Below, one piece after another: positions 24,991 to 37,200 of a stretch of 64,000 nt of DNA. This stretch comes from Solenopsis invicta (lineage: Eukaryota > Arthropoda > Insecta > Hymenoptera > Formicidae). The notes under the pieces are model-generated. The model saw only the letters and a program-made list of their open reading frames with translations, was not told where the DNA came from and did not search any database. The translations under genes were made by a program, and so were the position numbers. Position 1 is the first letter of the stretch; each line of letters starts with the position of its first letter. The stretch is taken from the NCBI RefSeq assembly GCF_016802725.1, contig NC_052671.1, positions 512,501-576,500 of the forward strand. The letters run 5' to 3'.

Positions 24991-27403
24991 AACGACTAAG
25001 TGTTTGATAATCCCACCCGGCCAATTGGAGTCTGGGATTTTCTCTCTGAGGATTTTCCAAAACATTTCTTTTTTTTTTCTTTTTTTTATGTCGTATTTTT
25101 GGGCAAATAGAATGAAATTGCTAGATGTAAAAGAAAAGGAATGCGAAATAATACAAAGAAAAAATATATTCTCTACTTACACGGCATAGATGTCGTAGAA
25201 ACGTCCATGGGACGTTTGAAAGACGTCCTTGAGACGTTTTTTGATAAAGTCTGCTGTGTGGGTAGGTACAAATAAATCACATTTCATTTTTGTATGCAAA
25301 GTAAAACAACTTTATTTCTCAATCTAATAAGAAATGTCAGACTTTCGTAAAAATATTCGTGTTTATTAATTTTTTACATATTGTGCATAATACATATTAC
25401 ATTTAAAATAGAATACGATGTTACGTTATCGTTGAAAACTACAAAGTGAACTTCCTACATAGATATCAAAAGCCGGAATTCTTAGGCCGTTTTTATATTT
25501 AAGATCGTCTTAAGTACCGTCTTAAGATATATATCATCAGCCAACGAGGAATAGGTTTAAAAATTCTACTCGTCGGGCAGAGTAATTTTGAAGAGTAACC
25601 ATGGTGAAGAAATCTCAAGATCTACTCGATAAGTAAAATTTTCGAACCCATCCCAGAGAGTCATATTTGCATCTTAAGACATTACTTAAGACGGTCTTGA
25701 AATAATTATGATAACTATCGACTATAAATACCAGTTAAAGAAATTCGAAATAAAAATGAATTGTTGGAGATTTATTTAGACTTGTCACGACCCTCTATTG
25801 AGCCACAGCTACGTAAAGAAACATTTTTCTTCGATTGTCAAGTTTTGTTGCTCGTGAATAAATGTAATTATTAACTATCATCATGTCCCGATATTTAAAT
25901 CTGAATTAATAAAATCGATTACTTTTATCTTTATTTCGTTCAACGAACACACGAGCGCGACTGTAAATCCTGCGCACGTTTCTGAGTACCATTAGCAAAA
26001 TTGTACTGTTCATCGAGAGAGTTCAAGATCGATCTTCTCCTAGTTAGGGAGATCTAACCTAATCTCTCTCGATCGGTGACTGCGCCAACCTTGCAGGTGG
26101 AGGAGAAAGAGTGGGAGAAGATAAACCAATCGGATCGAAGCGCTTTCCTCGCTCAGAGTTTGCAGGCAAGAGGCGTGTCGCTACGCCTAGTGCCTCGCCG
26201 ACAAAATGGCAATTCTCTTTGCGCGTAATGTACACTAATATTTCAACTAGACGTGTTTTCAAGAAATATCTTCGGAAGGGACACGTCACTTCTGCATACC
26301 CATAGTTCCTGATTACTTTTATTAAACAAATGAGCAATTCCAAATAATAACCTGTGTCACAACAAATGCTTTAGAAATCATGCCGCGCAAAAATATTTTA
26401 ATTCTTCTAATCGAGATGACTGTGCGATTTTACCATGTCTGTTTTTCAAAATAAATAATGAATGTTTAACTCATAAACATATGTTATTTTACATCAAAAA
26501 TGAAAAAAGTTTCCAATTTTTCTTTTATGAACTTAATTAAAAAATAAAACTTTCAGCAAAATAAAAGTTATATTTGAAGAGAATATTTATTTGAACAAGT
26601 TACAATTACCAAGATATGTGTAGTATAAAAATTGGAAGATTGAGATAAATGACATAGCAAATTTGTCATTATACTACATAATAAAGATCATAAGTTTTTT
26701 CAAATATCGTATACATATATGTATGCTTGACTATTATTCTGTGTTTATATTTTTAAACGTTTCACCACATAACTTTCACTTTATTTTTATTACCAGATCC
26801 CCAGATAAATATGGGAATGAAGATAACTAAATTATTTAATTAATGCAAATTAACGCAAAGCATACAAACTTTTCGATAAACAATGTTTATGCAAGTTAAT
26901 ATATTTTAGAAAACATTAATAAGACGAAATTGAAGTCTATAAATATTGTATTATGTACAAAAATTTGATCTAATTTTTTAAATAAAATCTAAAAGTTTGT
27001 CTTTTCTTTTCTTACGTAAATAAATAATTATTAATATCGTTTGAAATATCGTTAAATTGTCGATGTTCAATACATCAGTGATTTTTTAAAGCAATATTTA
27101 AACACAATAAAGAACATGTCAACCTCAACTTAATAATCACAGAGTTGTTTATCGAAAAGTTCAAATTCACTTGGTTTGATATTTTTGTAAATAATATATA
27201 TAAGTTCTAACTGCTTTGTTCATTTTACTAACTTTCTCTTTTATGCTTCTTATTTATAAATTTACAAATAATTAATAATAATAATAAAATAGAATCTGTT
27301 TGTTTCAGCTTACAAAGCCAATGGCCAAGTGACAAGCCCTTGGTTTACAAACAAAAAGGCTTAACCTATTTATCCATCCATACTTTTCACCTCCACCACG
27401 CAT
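24991..27403. other. Intergenic DNA upstream of FoxB, no gene recognised
   Basis: AT-rich with a small inverted-repeat element at 25498-25702. A frame at 26059-26343 (minus) resembles nothing I know and has no splice context. Confidence 0.5.
25498..25702. repeat. Short inverted-repeat element (~205 bp)
   Basis: The left arm AAGATCGTCTTAAGTACCGT (then CTTAAGAT) pairs with the right arm, which reads AAGACCGTCTTAAGTAATGT (then CTTAAGAT) when reverse-complemented. Each arm also contains a tandem GTCTTAAG unit. No clear target duplication. Confidence 0.5.
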
Positions 27404-27407
27404 TTAA

Positions 27408-27824
27408 GGCTGGTCTACATTGTCTACAATGAGTTGCAACGCATAGTTGCAAATCGTGAAGTGGCTTATAGTTGTGTCGCAAGTTATGATTTATTTCCAC
27501 GCCTAATCCACATTTAAATGTCGAAATTATCGAGAGGTGCAATTTGAAAGTTTGTTTAGGCAAGTTATATGAGCACCAGACGTTCAAGATGTTGCAGAAT
27601 AGAAAGAAATATTTAAAGCGTTTACAGAAATGAGAAAATAGTCGGAATAAGTGCTTTATAGGTTAAGATGGTACGATCGCCAGTTGCTGTCGCGTCGCCA
27701 AGAAGTTAAAAGTTGGACAACTCTCGTTTGGCAACCGCGACTGTGTGTTGTCTCCGGAAATAGCGCTAGTTGCCATTCTTTGCAATTAGCAACGGAGCGT
27801 TCGCAACTTATTGTAGAATAGGCT
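27408..27824. repeat. TTAA-flanked inverted-repeat element (piggyBac-like MITE candidate)
   Basis: TTAA sits at both ends (27404-27407 and 27825-27828). Inside, the left arm reads GGCTGGTCTACATTGTCTAC and the right arm, reverse-complemented, AGCCTATTCTACAATAAGTT. They share the pattern G-C-C/T-T-CTACA-T with gaps. The TTAA flanks suggest a piggyBac-type non-autonomous element, but the arms are imperfect. Confidence 0.45.
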
Positions 27825-27828
27825 TTAA

Positions 27829-28385
27829 TCCTACTTAAAAAACTATCTTAATCCTAACTTAACCTCACAACTAGTGACTACGACAGCTTAACTAGCTTCG
27901 TAATACCTTATCCTACACAATGTACCTTACTATTTATTACATACTTTCTTTATATGTTACATTTATATTTTTACAAATCATGTTGTCTCCTCGCCTCCTC
28001 TTCTATCTACTTTCGTTTTTTTCCTCCCGTCTTTTATCCTAAAAGTCACCTTTCCCACTTTCCTTATCATCCGTAGTTAATTTTAATTGCCTTCCTTATC
28101 GACCTTTTCGGATTCTCCCGCCTCTTTGTTCGAAATAACCTCTACTAAGTCCTTTCTCCTGATTTTTCCTACATCTTCGTAAATCCTTTTCACCTATCTC
28201 CACCTCCAATTGTTCGTCTTCCTCTTATCCCCCTATTTCTCTAAATCACGTCTCCTTTCTTACTTAACTTTTCTTAATATGAAAAACTCGCACTCAATCT
28301 CGTTCCGTCTTCTCCACACACATTCGCTCGCTCTCACATCGCCTAACCAAGTTCATTAATAATAATAATAATAATAATAAGAGTA
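27829..28385. repeat. Pyrimidine-rich block ending in an (AAT)n tract
   Basis: The plus strand is rich in CCTTT/CTTCC for about 400 bp and ends in ATTAATAATAATAATAATAA at about 28354-28380. A compositionally biased sequence with a 3' (TAA)-type tail resembles the 3' end of some non-LTR elements. I found no reverse transcriptase motif, so the identity is open. Confidence 0.35.
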
Positions 28386-29272
28386 ATACGGTAACTGAAA
28401 CATTTGAGTTTTTTCGAACTTTAATATATAAACTTGTATAGACACAAAATGTTGCATTCATTCATAGAATCATCTAAAAAAATTTTAATTTTAATATTAT
28501 AATTACTACATTGATTATTCTCCGTAATAAAGAAAATTTATTTGGTGCAGTTCAAATATGCAAAATTTTACATTCATGTGAGAGTTGAAATTTTGTTATC
28601 TTTTAAATTTGCAGTAAGCGAAGTTGATGTTATTTGTCGGAAGTTGGCTGAATTTTCATTGCCACTGCTTGACTGCTTTAACATATTGTGTTAAACAATT
28701 GTATTGTAGAAATTATCGCGTGCACCGCACAGAATATAAATGATATTAAACAAATTACATGTATTCCTATTTGAGACGCGAGTAATGAATAATAATAAGA
28801 AAATATAGACCAATATATGAAAAGTAAACCAATTAAAGATGAACCTTATTCAATTATATGAAAATTTTTGTGTCGATATTTCTCTCTCTTGTGTAATTTT
28901 ATATATCTTTTCAATTATATACCTTTAAATATTACGATGTTATTATTCTCGGTCAACTTAAAATTGTTTCAAGATCAAAAATTTATTTCAATAAACTTGG
29001 AAAGGTATACAAAATCACGCAAGAAATATCAATGTGTAAATCAATAAACCCAGCTATGACCGATTAAGATTGTCTTTAATTAATTGAATACTTTTAACGA
29101 GAGATTTATTAGAGACAAGTATCTTTCATATAAAAGTGATAATTTCATCACTACAGTTACAATATTTGGGATTATCGAATAAAAATTTAAAGATATATAT
29201 TACAAAAAATCTATAATCATATATTCAACAAAGAGTAATATATATTATAAAGCGTATCTATCAGATATATAA
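28386..29272. other. AT-rich intergenic/3' flank of RABGGTB
   Basis: Nothing coding was recognised. A TTTATT (AATAAA on the minus strand) near 29104 could serve as the RABGGTB poly(A) signal. Confidence 0.45.
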
Positions 29273-31257
29273 TCATGCATCGAGTCGCGATGGCTTGAGA
29301 CCTAAACGATCGATTATATATTCTGGCATACAATAAGTAGGATTTATTGGTTTTAACGAAAAGTTCTTATCTAACAATGACAACGCGGTAAGACCAAACA
29401 AAGTATGAAAAGGGTCAACCATATCACCGGGCCGATCACTGAAACCACCAGTTTCGACATCTTGACAAATTAAAATGTAATCCACCTGTTACAAAAAATG
29501 GAAAAAAAACTCAAGTGTAATATTTATAATCGTTTCGTTTGGTTAATTAAGAATATAAAGCAATAAAGTGAACAGATTATAAGAGAGCAAAATGATGAAC
29601 AAATCCAATTTGATATTCCATAAATAGTGTACTATGTTATTTAAGAATAATTACCAAGCCTTTTTTATCTATCCAATGAAGACGACCTAAAATTGTTAGC
29701 GCCGATAGCACCCACCAAGAATAGCATACGTCTGGTAATTTTTCAGGTCTGCCATTTAAACCACCAGAAGGTAATTGTCTCTCGCATAACCACCAACCCA
29801 AACGATCAGCATCTATCAGATGCAGATGCCCTGAAAAAGTGCTTTGATAAGTAATATGTAGTAGCACACGTTTTATATATTCCATATATATTCTATGTAA
29901 TAGTTATATTTTATATACTCTTATATACCTGTGATCGAAAGCAACCCAACGCAACAATAAATTAAACCAGCGTGACTTTCAGATCCTGGCTTTGAGCCAA
30001 ATCCTCCATCAAAATTCATACATTTCAATACAAATTGTACTGCTTTCTCAACATCTATCGCGTCTAAACGGTTCTGAAATATATTAATGTGATAAGAGAA
30101 TTTATTTAAACTTTTTTCGTAAATATCTTTTCATTTGTTGACAAAATTTTCAGATTTTTACTATTTCTAAAATAACTATATAGTTTTTACAATTATTATT
30201 GTTAAATCCTAAGACTTTTTACAAGAGTAAAAAGTTTTCAAGATATCCATTTGATCGCAGCAATCAATTTTTATTAAAAAAAATTAAACGTTATTATTTT
30301 AAAACACTTTGATTTGTTACTCCAATAGATTACATGTTTATTCTCAATGATATTTACCAATAATGACAAAGTAGCAACGGCACAGAAAGAAAATCTGACA
30401 TCCACCTCGCCCCATTGGTCACCCACAAAACTTCCATCTGCTTGTTGTCTCTCTTTGACATAATTCACAACTTTATCGACGCTTATTACATCCAACGCAT
30501 CATACATACACAATATTTGAACTGCACTAAGTGTATAAAGTAAATGTGGATCGTGTTGTATACTAGCACTAATGCCACCGCTATCACTTTGACATTGTCC
30601 AATAAATTCTAGCACTTCGTCCTTATTGGTTTGTTCTAGCTTTCCCATTAAATCGAGAGCGGTAAGACCCCAGTACATGCCAGACATCCTCATATGCTCA
30701 GTCTGTGAGTAGGTCTAAAAAATATCAATATGTTGACTTGTTAGAAACGTGTTTTTATCGTGGAATATTAAAAATATTAAAATATTTAAAATATTAAAAA
30801 TATATATTAAATACATATTAAAATATATTGTTGATTGATCTTAGGATCTCAAAAAATTGAGATCCTAAAAAGATTAAAAAGTATTCTTACATATTCATCT
30901 TTGTTGGCCCCATATGAAATGAGATAGTTTGCATGTTTTTCCATTAATAACTTTGGAATATTATTCGGTAACTCAATGTCGTGTCTCAACGTCGTCTGTA
31001 AAAAAATGTGAAAAACATAAAACATGAATTTCTATTCTTCCCTTGATTTTATCTGGCATACAACTTTAATACTTGGTATTGCCTTTACACACATAAATAA
31101 TCACAGAGTATAGACACTAATCTTGAGAAGATGACGCATTATCGTTAATTTGATTAATACAAGATCTTGATTAAAAGAAATAAATACTATTTTCTAAATA
31201 AAAACTATTTCGTATGTCAACTTTTCTTTTGATTTTAAATAGGTTAAAACATACCAT
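29273..31257 (-). CDS. RABGGTB: Geranylgeranyl transferase type-2 (Rab) subunit beta
   Basis: Catalytic beta subunit of Rab geranylgeranyltransferase. With the alpha subunit and Rab escort protein it attaches geranylgeranyl groups to C-terminal cysteines of Rab GTPases in the cytosol. Six exons with GT-AG borders join in frame: 31257-31255, 30995-30891, 30714-30358, 30073-29929, 29830-29655 and 29485-29273. They give 332 residues, against 331 in human. Prenyltransferase beta repeats are clear, such as MRMSGMYWGLTALDLMG, CQSDSGGISASIQHDPHLLY, RQQADGSFVGDQWGEVDVRF and CERQLPSGGLNGRPEKLPD. The zinc ligands are visible: Asp and Cys of LPDVCYSWW, and His of DMVDPFHTLFG. The first coding exon is only the ATG, followed directly by donor GTATGT; exon 2 then reads TTLRHDIELPNNIPKLL. 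The gene is divergent from the EGLN gene, whose ATG is 845 bp away. Confidence 0.96.
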
Positions 31258-32102
31258 CTTGCAATCGTTGCAATCGCATAACACGATTGTTGTAAATTAT
31301 GCTAATAGAATTGACTTTCTTTGATACTCGATACTATTATAATTCCATTAAAAATTTAACTGACAAGTTTAAAGTCGGATAACGGAAAAAAAAGTAGATA
31401 TTTCATCAAGCAAAGTAGTAGACGCAGCAGAATTCACTAATGCCTTTGCGGCGCATCAAAGGCCTATTCTTTGTCGGAACTGTCGGAAGTCGGAGCACTC
31501 GACTGCACTAAAACTTTTCATCTCGCTTTCGCTAAACTTGAAACATACATATCCATTTCATTTCAAGTACAACAAGTGTAGATTAGATAAGGTACAAAGA
31601 ACAGACTTAAAGTCACTAGGCATTGAGGATGGACTGTGGAGTCGCGGGTCGCGGCCGCGGCGTCGCGGCGCCGGTCAGGTGGTCGGGTGTCTCGGACGTT
31701 CGGAGGGAGGCAGGGAATGTGCACTGTGCAGGCGACAGGGCGGCCGACAGGACGACAGGGTCGCAACTCGCAGATAGCGACTAGCGACAGCAGGCCGACA
31801 CACCGACACTGCCGACGACAGGCGACAGCGCGACTCAGCGGCATGGACGCGAGTCGGAGCAAAGGGAGAAGCGGTTAGAGTTTAGAGTGGCGTGTGGAGT
31901 ACACAGCCGAGCAGGACGCAGAACAGACGATCTGAGCAGATCTGAGCAGATCTGAGAGGCGACCCTGAACGCTAAACGCGCGCGGCGCGGCTGACTTTAC
32001 GCAGTTACTTCTCTCTCTTCAGCTAACCCATCTCTCGTCTCGAAGAAATGTCGTCGGCATTGTCTGCAGTCGCCGTGGCGACGTTGGAGTAAACGTCGAA
32101 AC
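31258..32102. promoter_or_regulatory. Divergent promoter / 5' UTR region between RABGGTB and EGLN
   Basis: This 845-bp interval separates two divergent start codons. The EGLN-proximal half (about 31620-32000) is CpG-rich with repeated CGACAG-type units and a triplicated GATCTGAGCA near 31930-31957. The RABGGTB side is AT-rich. A shared bidirectional promoter is the simplest reading. Short frames across it are low-complexity. Confidence 0.6.
31890..31906 (+). promoter_or_regulatory. Candidate hypoxia response element with ancillary CACAG
   Basis: GCGTG (31890-31894), a core RCGTG site, is followed after 7 nt by CACAGCC. The human EPO enhancer has the same pair of elements, ACGTG then CACAGCC, 8 nt apart. 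It lies about 200 bp upstream of the ATG of a HIF prolyl hydroxylase, a known HIF feedback target in animals. The motif is short and could be chance. Confidence 0.35.
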
Positions 32103-32312
32103 ATGTCCGGACCGATAGTCGGTCGCGCGCAGATACTCGGTGACGGCGTACAGACAGGGGCGAAGGTGATTTGCGCGGTCTGCGACAGGACTGACAATCT
32201 GTCGAGGTGTTCGCGCTGCAAAGTCGTCTTCTACTGCACGAAGGAGCATCAGAGACGCGACTGGAAACACCACCGGGCGTTTTGCTCGACTCATCCCGCG
32301 GCCGCTGCACCT

Positions 32313-32358
<46 letters not shown>

Positions 32359-34248
32359 AGCTCCCGTTCTCCGTTGCTGTTCACGCAAACGAAAGCCGAC
32401 GTCTCCCCTCTATCGGCAATAACACAGCCTCGAGCGCGCTGCTTCCTAACCTAAAGACAACAACGTCGAACGTCACCTCGTCGGAGCCGCGTCAAAACGC
32501 GAGGCATTTGCCAGCAGGTATATATGCGCGCGTGTTTCCAGACACGGATTTTGCACGGTAATGATGGGGAATCTCGTTGCTGATAAAAAAAAAAAAAAGT
32601 AGCGATATAAATAGCGAACGCGATATTTTGCTCGCTTCACCATCCATTCGCGTTGAATCCGTGGATCGTAACCGATATATACGCTTCGACCTATCTAATT
32701 TATCGTTTAATTATCTTAATACGCATAAGCGTAACTTAATGAAACTTATACTTTTTCATGGTTATACTTGACGATCTGATTGCAGATTCTATTGCGCAAG
32801 AAGAAAACGGATCGAGTCAACAACAGGAGCGGAAAGGGAATCAGAATCTTAAAAAGAAATCAAATAGTGGAAAAACAAGGAGTGCGCAAAATAACAAGGC
32901 CGATGGCTGGACGTTGCCTATAACGTACGAGGGAAGTTCAGAGGACACGATACTCGAATCTCAAGCTGAACGCTTGAATCCCATTTTAGAGAGTTGCAGC
33001 ATTTTTAACAGTTTTAGCAACGCGGATCTTGGCTCGCCCGCTCAACATCATAACGGCATGAAGAACTTGTCGGAGATACAGGATCAGGAAGAAGAACTTT
33101 TGCCTCCTTTTCTACATAGGAATAGAAGTACTCTCGACGAACTTCTAGACAAAATTTGTCAATATGTGATAAGGGATATGGACAAGTACGGCGTGTGCGT
33201 GGTAGACAAGTTTTTAGGCAAGGAGAGAGGTCTTAAAGTGTTAACTGAAGTGTTAAATATGTATAGTGCCGGATTATTTCAAGATGGACAATTGGTTTCT
33301 AATAAAGGTAGTGCCAACGACTTAAAGACGATACGTGGTGATCAAATAATATGGCTGGATGGGAAGGAAGAACATTGTGAAAATATTGGCTTACTGATTT
33401 CACATGTCGACGCAATCATCATGAGAGCGAATAAATTGCACAATAATGGGAAGATGGGCAACTATACTATCACCGGTAGAACGAAAGTGAGTATCCACTG
33501 ACTCTTTTTTAAAGAAAGATTAATTATTTATTTTTAGTTTCAAAATAATATAATATTGTTTAATTTAAATAAAACAACAACGCAACTTTTTGTTGCATGC
33601 AAGAGAATTCTGTTTTCCAAACATATATCAGGGGATGAGACGACCATTTTGGTAATCGAGCTTCAGATAATACAAGTTTACTAACGCTCCCTTTTATCAG
33701 TACTCGTTAGTTTCTTCTACAATAGTAAAAGAGCTGATATTTAGAAAATTCAAGTTGAGCATTCTTATTATCCGAATAGTCTACATGAATACGAGTTCGT
33801 ATATTTGAACCGAGCACGAATGTCTCTCCTCCGTATAAACAGAGTTTTGCTATAATTGATAATACGAGTGCGCTGCATTCGCGTGTTTTTTTATTTGTAT
33901 TAGATAAAAAGTAAACAGCGGCGTAAGATAATTGTGTATTTAGTCGATTTAGTCGACACATGACGACGAGTTTATCTAAATTGTATCTTTCTTTTTATTT
34001 GTTTTGTATTTGCGTGTTTCGTTCGTTTACTCGGCGCGAAAGATGTTAATGCGAAACGTACCAAGCACATAGAGGAGTTTCGGTCGTACGAATGACACGC
34101 CGAGGTGAACGCGATAGACAAGGTCAGGCCTCCAAAAATGTTGAGATTTGCAAGGGAGTATTATACGCCGAAAGGAGGAGGAGGAGAGTGGGATCGCGCC
34201 AAGTGCGGGCAGTCACGTACGCCGCCACGAGACTCCCACCCTCTCTTT

Positions 34249-34289
<41 letters not shown>

Positions 34290-37200
34290 ATACCGCGACG
34301 TGACGCGATATAGCAAATTCGCTTTACACTACCTAAACGACCTAAACTCTCCAGCCAGCTGTTCAATTGCGCTGACGTCTACTACTTTCTTTCCAATATA
34401 TATATATATATATATTTTTTTTTAATTCAACATTTAAGTTTCATAGAATAAATATGATAGATATTTTTAAATGATGAATGAAAAAAAATTATATTTCAAG
34501 ATATACGCACACAAGAATAAAATACAAAGGGAAATTTCTTATTAAAATATTGTTGTACATTTTTGTCATATAGAGGAGAAGAGGATATTATGGTTACTGT
34601 CGACAATACGGCTATCTCTATTATTTCCGGTATTAGGTGACGTATTCTAACAATTGCTTACGGAGTTATTCGGTTAGTAGCCCGCCGTTGTTCAGTGATA
34701 CTAATATGTCAATACATAATGACTGACAATTGTTCTAAGGCATTTTTACTTTTGAGCACTTGTAAACTTTTTCAAGGTACACTTTTAATCTTTAATTACA
34801 TACACTTCCTCATTATTCTTAAACTTGAGTGTATTATCACACGAAAGTACATACACTCGAGTGTTTTTTTTTGTTATTTAACTTTTTATTCGGCTGTATA
34901 CATTTTGAGTTATACAAAGTTAAAACAGTAACATGGAATTTTGTTAATATAGTTTTTTAAGCGAAATTTTTCTTTGATAAATCGATTGTTATTCTAAAGA
35001 GCGCGGTGTTTACAAACATTAGAGACATCATTTTATGCTTGTTGTTTAATGTTAAACAGGGATACAATGTTATTTTTAATGAAATTTCTAATGGTACTAC
35101 TTTTAAAGCTTTTGAAGGCAGAAAATTTTAAACAAAATCAATTTTTTAAAATTATTTTTATGGATAGCCATATTACAACCACTTTTTTTCTTCCACCGAT
35201 TATAGAGTGCATTAGATTTTTATAAATAATCACGTCCTAAATAATAAATATTTCATTACATTGAGTCTAGAATCTGTCCAACAACACTCTGACGAATGTA
35301 ATCGTTCAAATTTCAATAGAAAATATTAATTATTAACAAAGTTATTTAATAAAATGAAAATGAGTGTCATATTACCCTCTTCTCCTCTATATTTACACAA
35401 AAATTAGGAAATTTGCTAGCGAAATTTCAGACGTAATACAAAGCAAAAATAAAATAAAAGAAAAATTTTCAAAACTATACAAAAGAATCATTTTGACTAA
35501 TTATGTAATTATAACACATTTGATGGATACAAGATATCATTATGAAATTTTCATGTTTCTATGATGATATGTTCTTTCTGTAATAGTTCAATGTAATTGC
35601 CATTGAATTCTATAAATATTATCTCTCTTATTTTGTCAACAGGTTCAAGATATTTCTCGTATTGTTCGCGATTGTATTACAGCTTATTAAACTAGTACTT
35701 GTTTAATAATAATTTTAATCGTAGTTGCTCATTGTCCTTTCATATGATTTATCAGTGTTTATTTTTAGTTAGATATCCGATTGCTCATAATGAGACAAGG
35801 ACATATATATCATCGGTATCGCATATATTAACTCGTTTAATTTACTAAACATCTTATTTTATACATTGTCATTTTTACAGCTGTGTTATACAGCTGTAAA
35901 AATTACGTGTATGCTATACGCTAATATTTACAATGATACATATATCCGAGATGTGCTAATTCATCTGTGGACGCGTATGCGCATATTTTCGGGTTAGGTC
36001 AGAAATGACCTTATCCAAATAAAAGAGACTGATATTTGACTCGTTCATTCGATTCATTCTTTGTACTAAATAGTAATTAATTTACGATGATAATTATTGT
36101 TACGAAATACACATAAAAAAGTATGGCAATATGTTTAATATTACGCATTATTCACATAATAGTATTGCGAAAAATCTCAAGGACATTCCAATCAGTGGTC
36201 ATGTTTTTAAAAGTCAAGATATTCGAACATCTATTTAATCTTAACAGAATACAATATTTTATCATAATAATAAAAGTACAAAGACAGATATGTGATAAAC
36301 ACAATTAATTGACGAGCCTTACCGATTATACATAGCTAGATCTTGGTGCTGATATTTCTGGTGTGATTTCATATACATTTTCGAATTCACGCGCGCCAAA
36401 TAAATTGTCGGTCTTGTAATACAATTATAAGTTTAACAAAAATAGTAATGTCACGATATTAAAATAATTATCAATTTAATACTAAACTGATGCTAACAAA
36501 CATTTAACGTGGAAAAGCCTCAATGGCCGAAGTGGCTAAAATACCCATCCAGGAAAGTCGGCAAGTCCCAGGTTCGAATCCTAGCTGAGGTATTATTTTT
36601 CGCAACAAATTTTTTAGTTTTTTAGTTTTTTTATTTTTTTTTAGGAAGGAAAAGGTTCTCACATTTAGATGCTTATTAACATTAGTTGGTTTGACTTTTA
36701 ATTTAATAACGTGATATTACTATTTTTGTTCAATTTAGAACTGTGTTTAAGACTGAAAAGTTATTCTTATCGCGGCGCGCAGTTTCATAAATTTAAAAAG
36801 GTATATATAATCACACAATAAATAATATATCAACATTAAGATCTAGCTATGACTGTTAAGGTTCGTCGTTTAATTGACAATAATTTGATATTTCGAAATC
36901 ATTAAATAATTGCGCACTGTAATAGGGGACACCTTTAGGGTGTCTTTTGTCCCAAGTGTAGTCTTCTTTGGTATCTTAAACTTAAAATTGATTAAAAAAT
37001 CCACATAGAAAGCGTGCTTAGAAAAGTATAAGTGTAGTAAGTATTCTTATATTTTTTCTCCATACTGAAAGAGCTAATGTAAGAATTTTTGCAACGTTAT
37101 CATCGACTCATTAACAATAAGCAGACTTTGTTATCAGAAAACGTGGATATACGCACGTAAGGCGGTACGCTTTCGATGTGGATTGAGTCAATCAATTATT

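Noticed and set aside
25190..25260. Imperfect palindromes around GACGTCC/ACGTCTC-type motifs
   Set aside because: Too short and irregular to define an element or binding site with confidence.
31538..31878. Overlapping frames on both strands before EGLN
   Set aside because: Repetitive CGACAG-rich 5' region; no protein similarity.
32758..32785. ATG at 32758 as an alternative EGLN start
   Set aside because: The acceptor ending at 32785 joins exon 1 with the correct phase and brings in the MYND finger, as expected for PHD2-type proteins.
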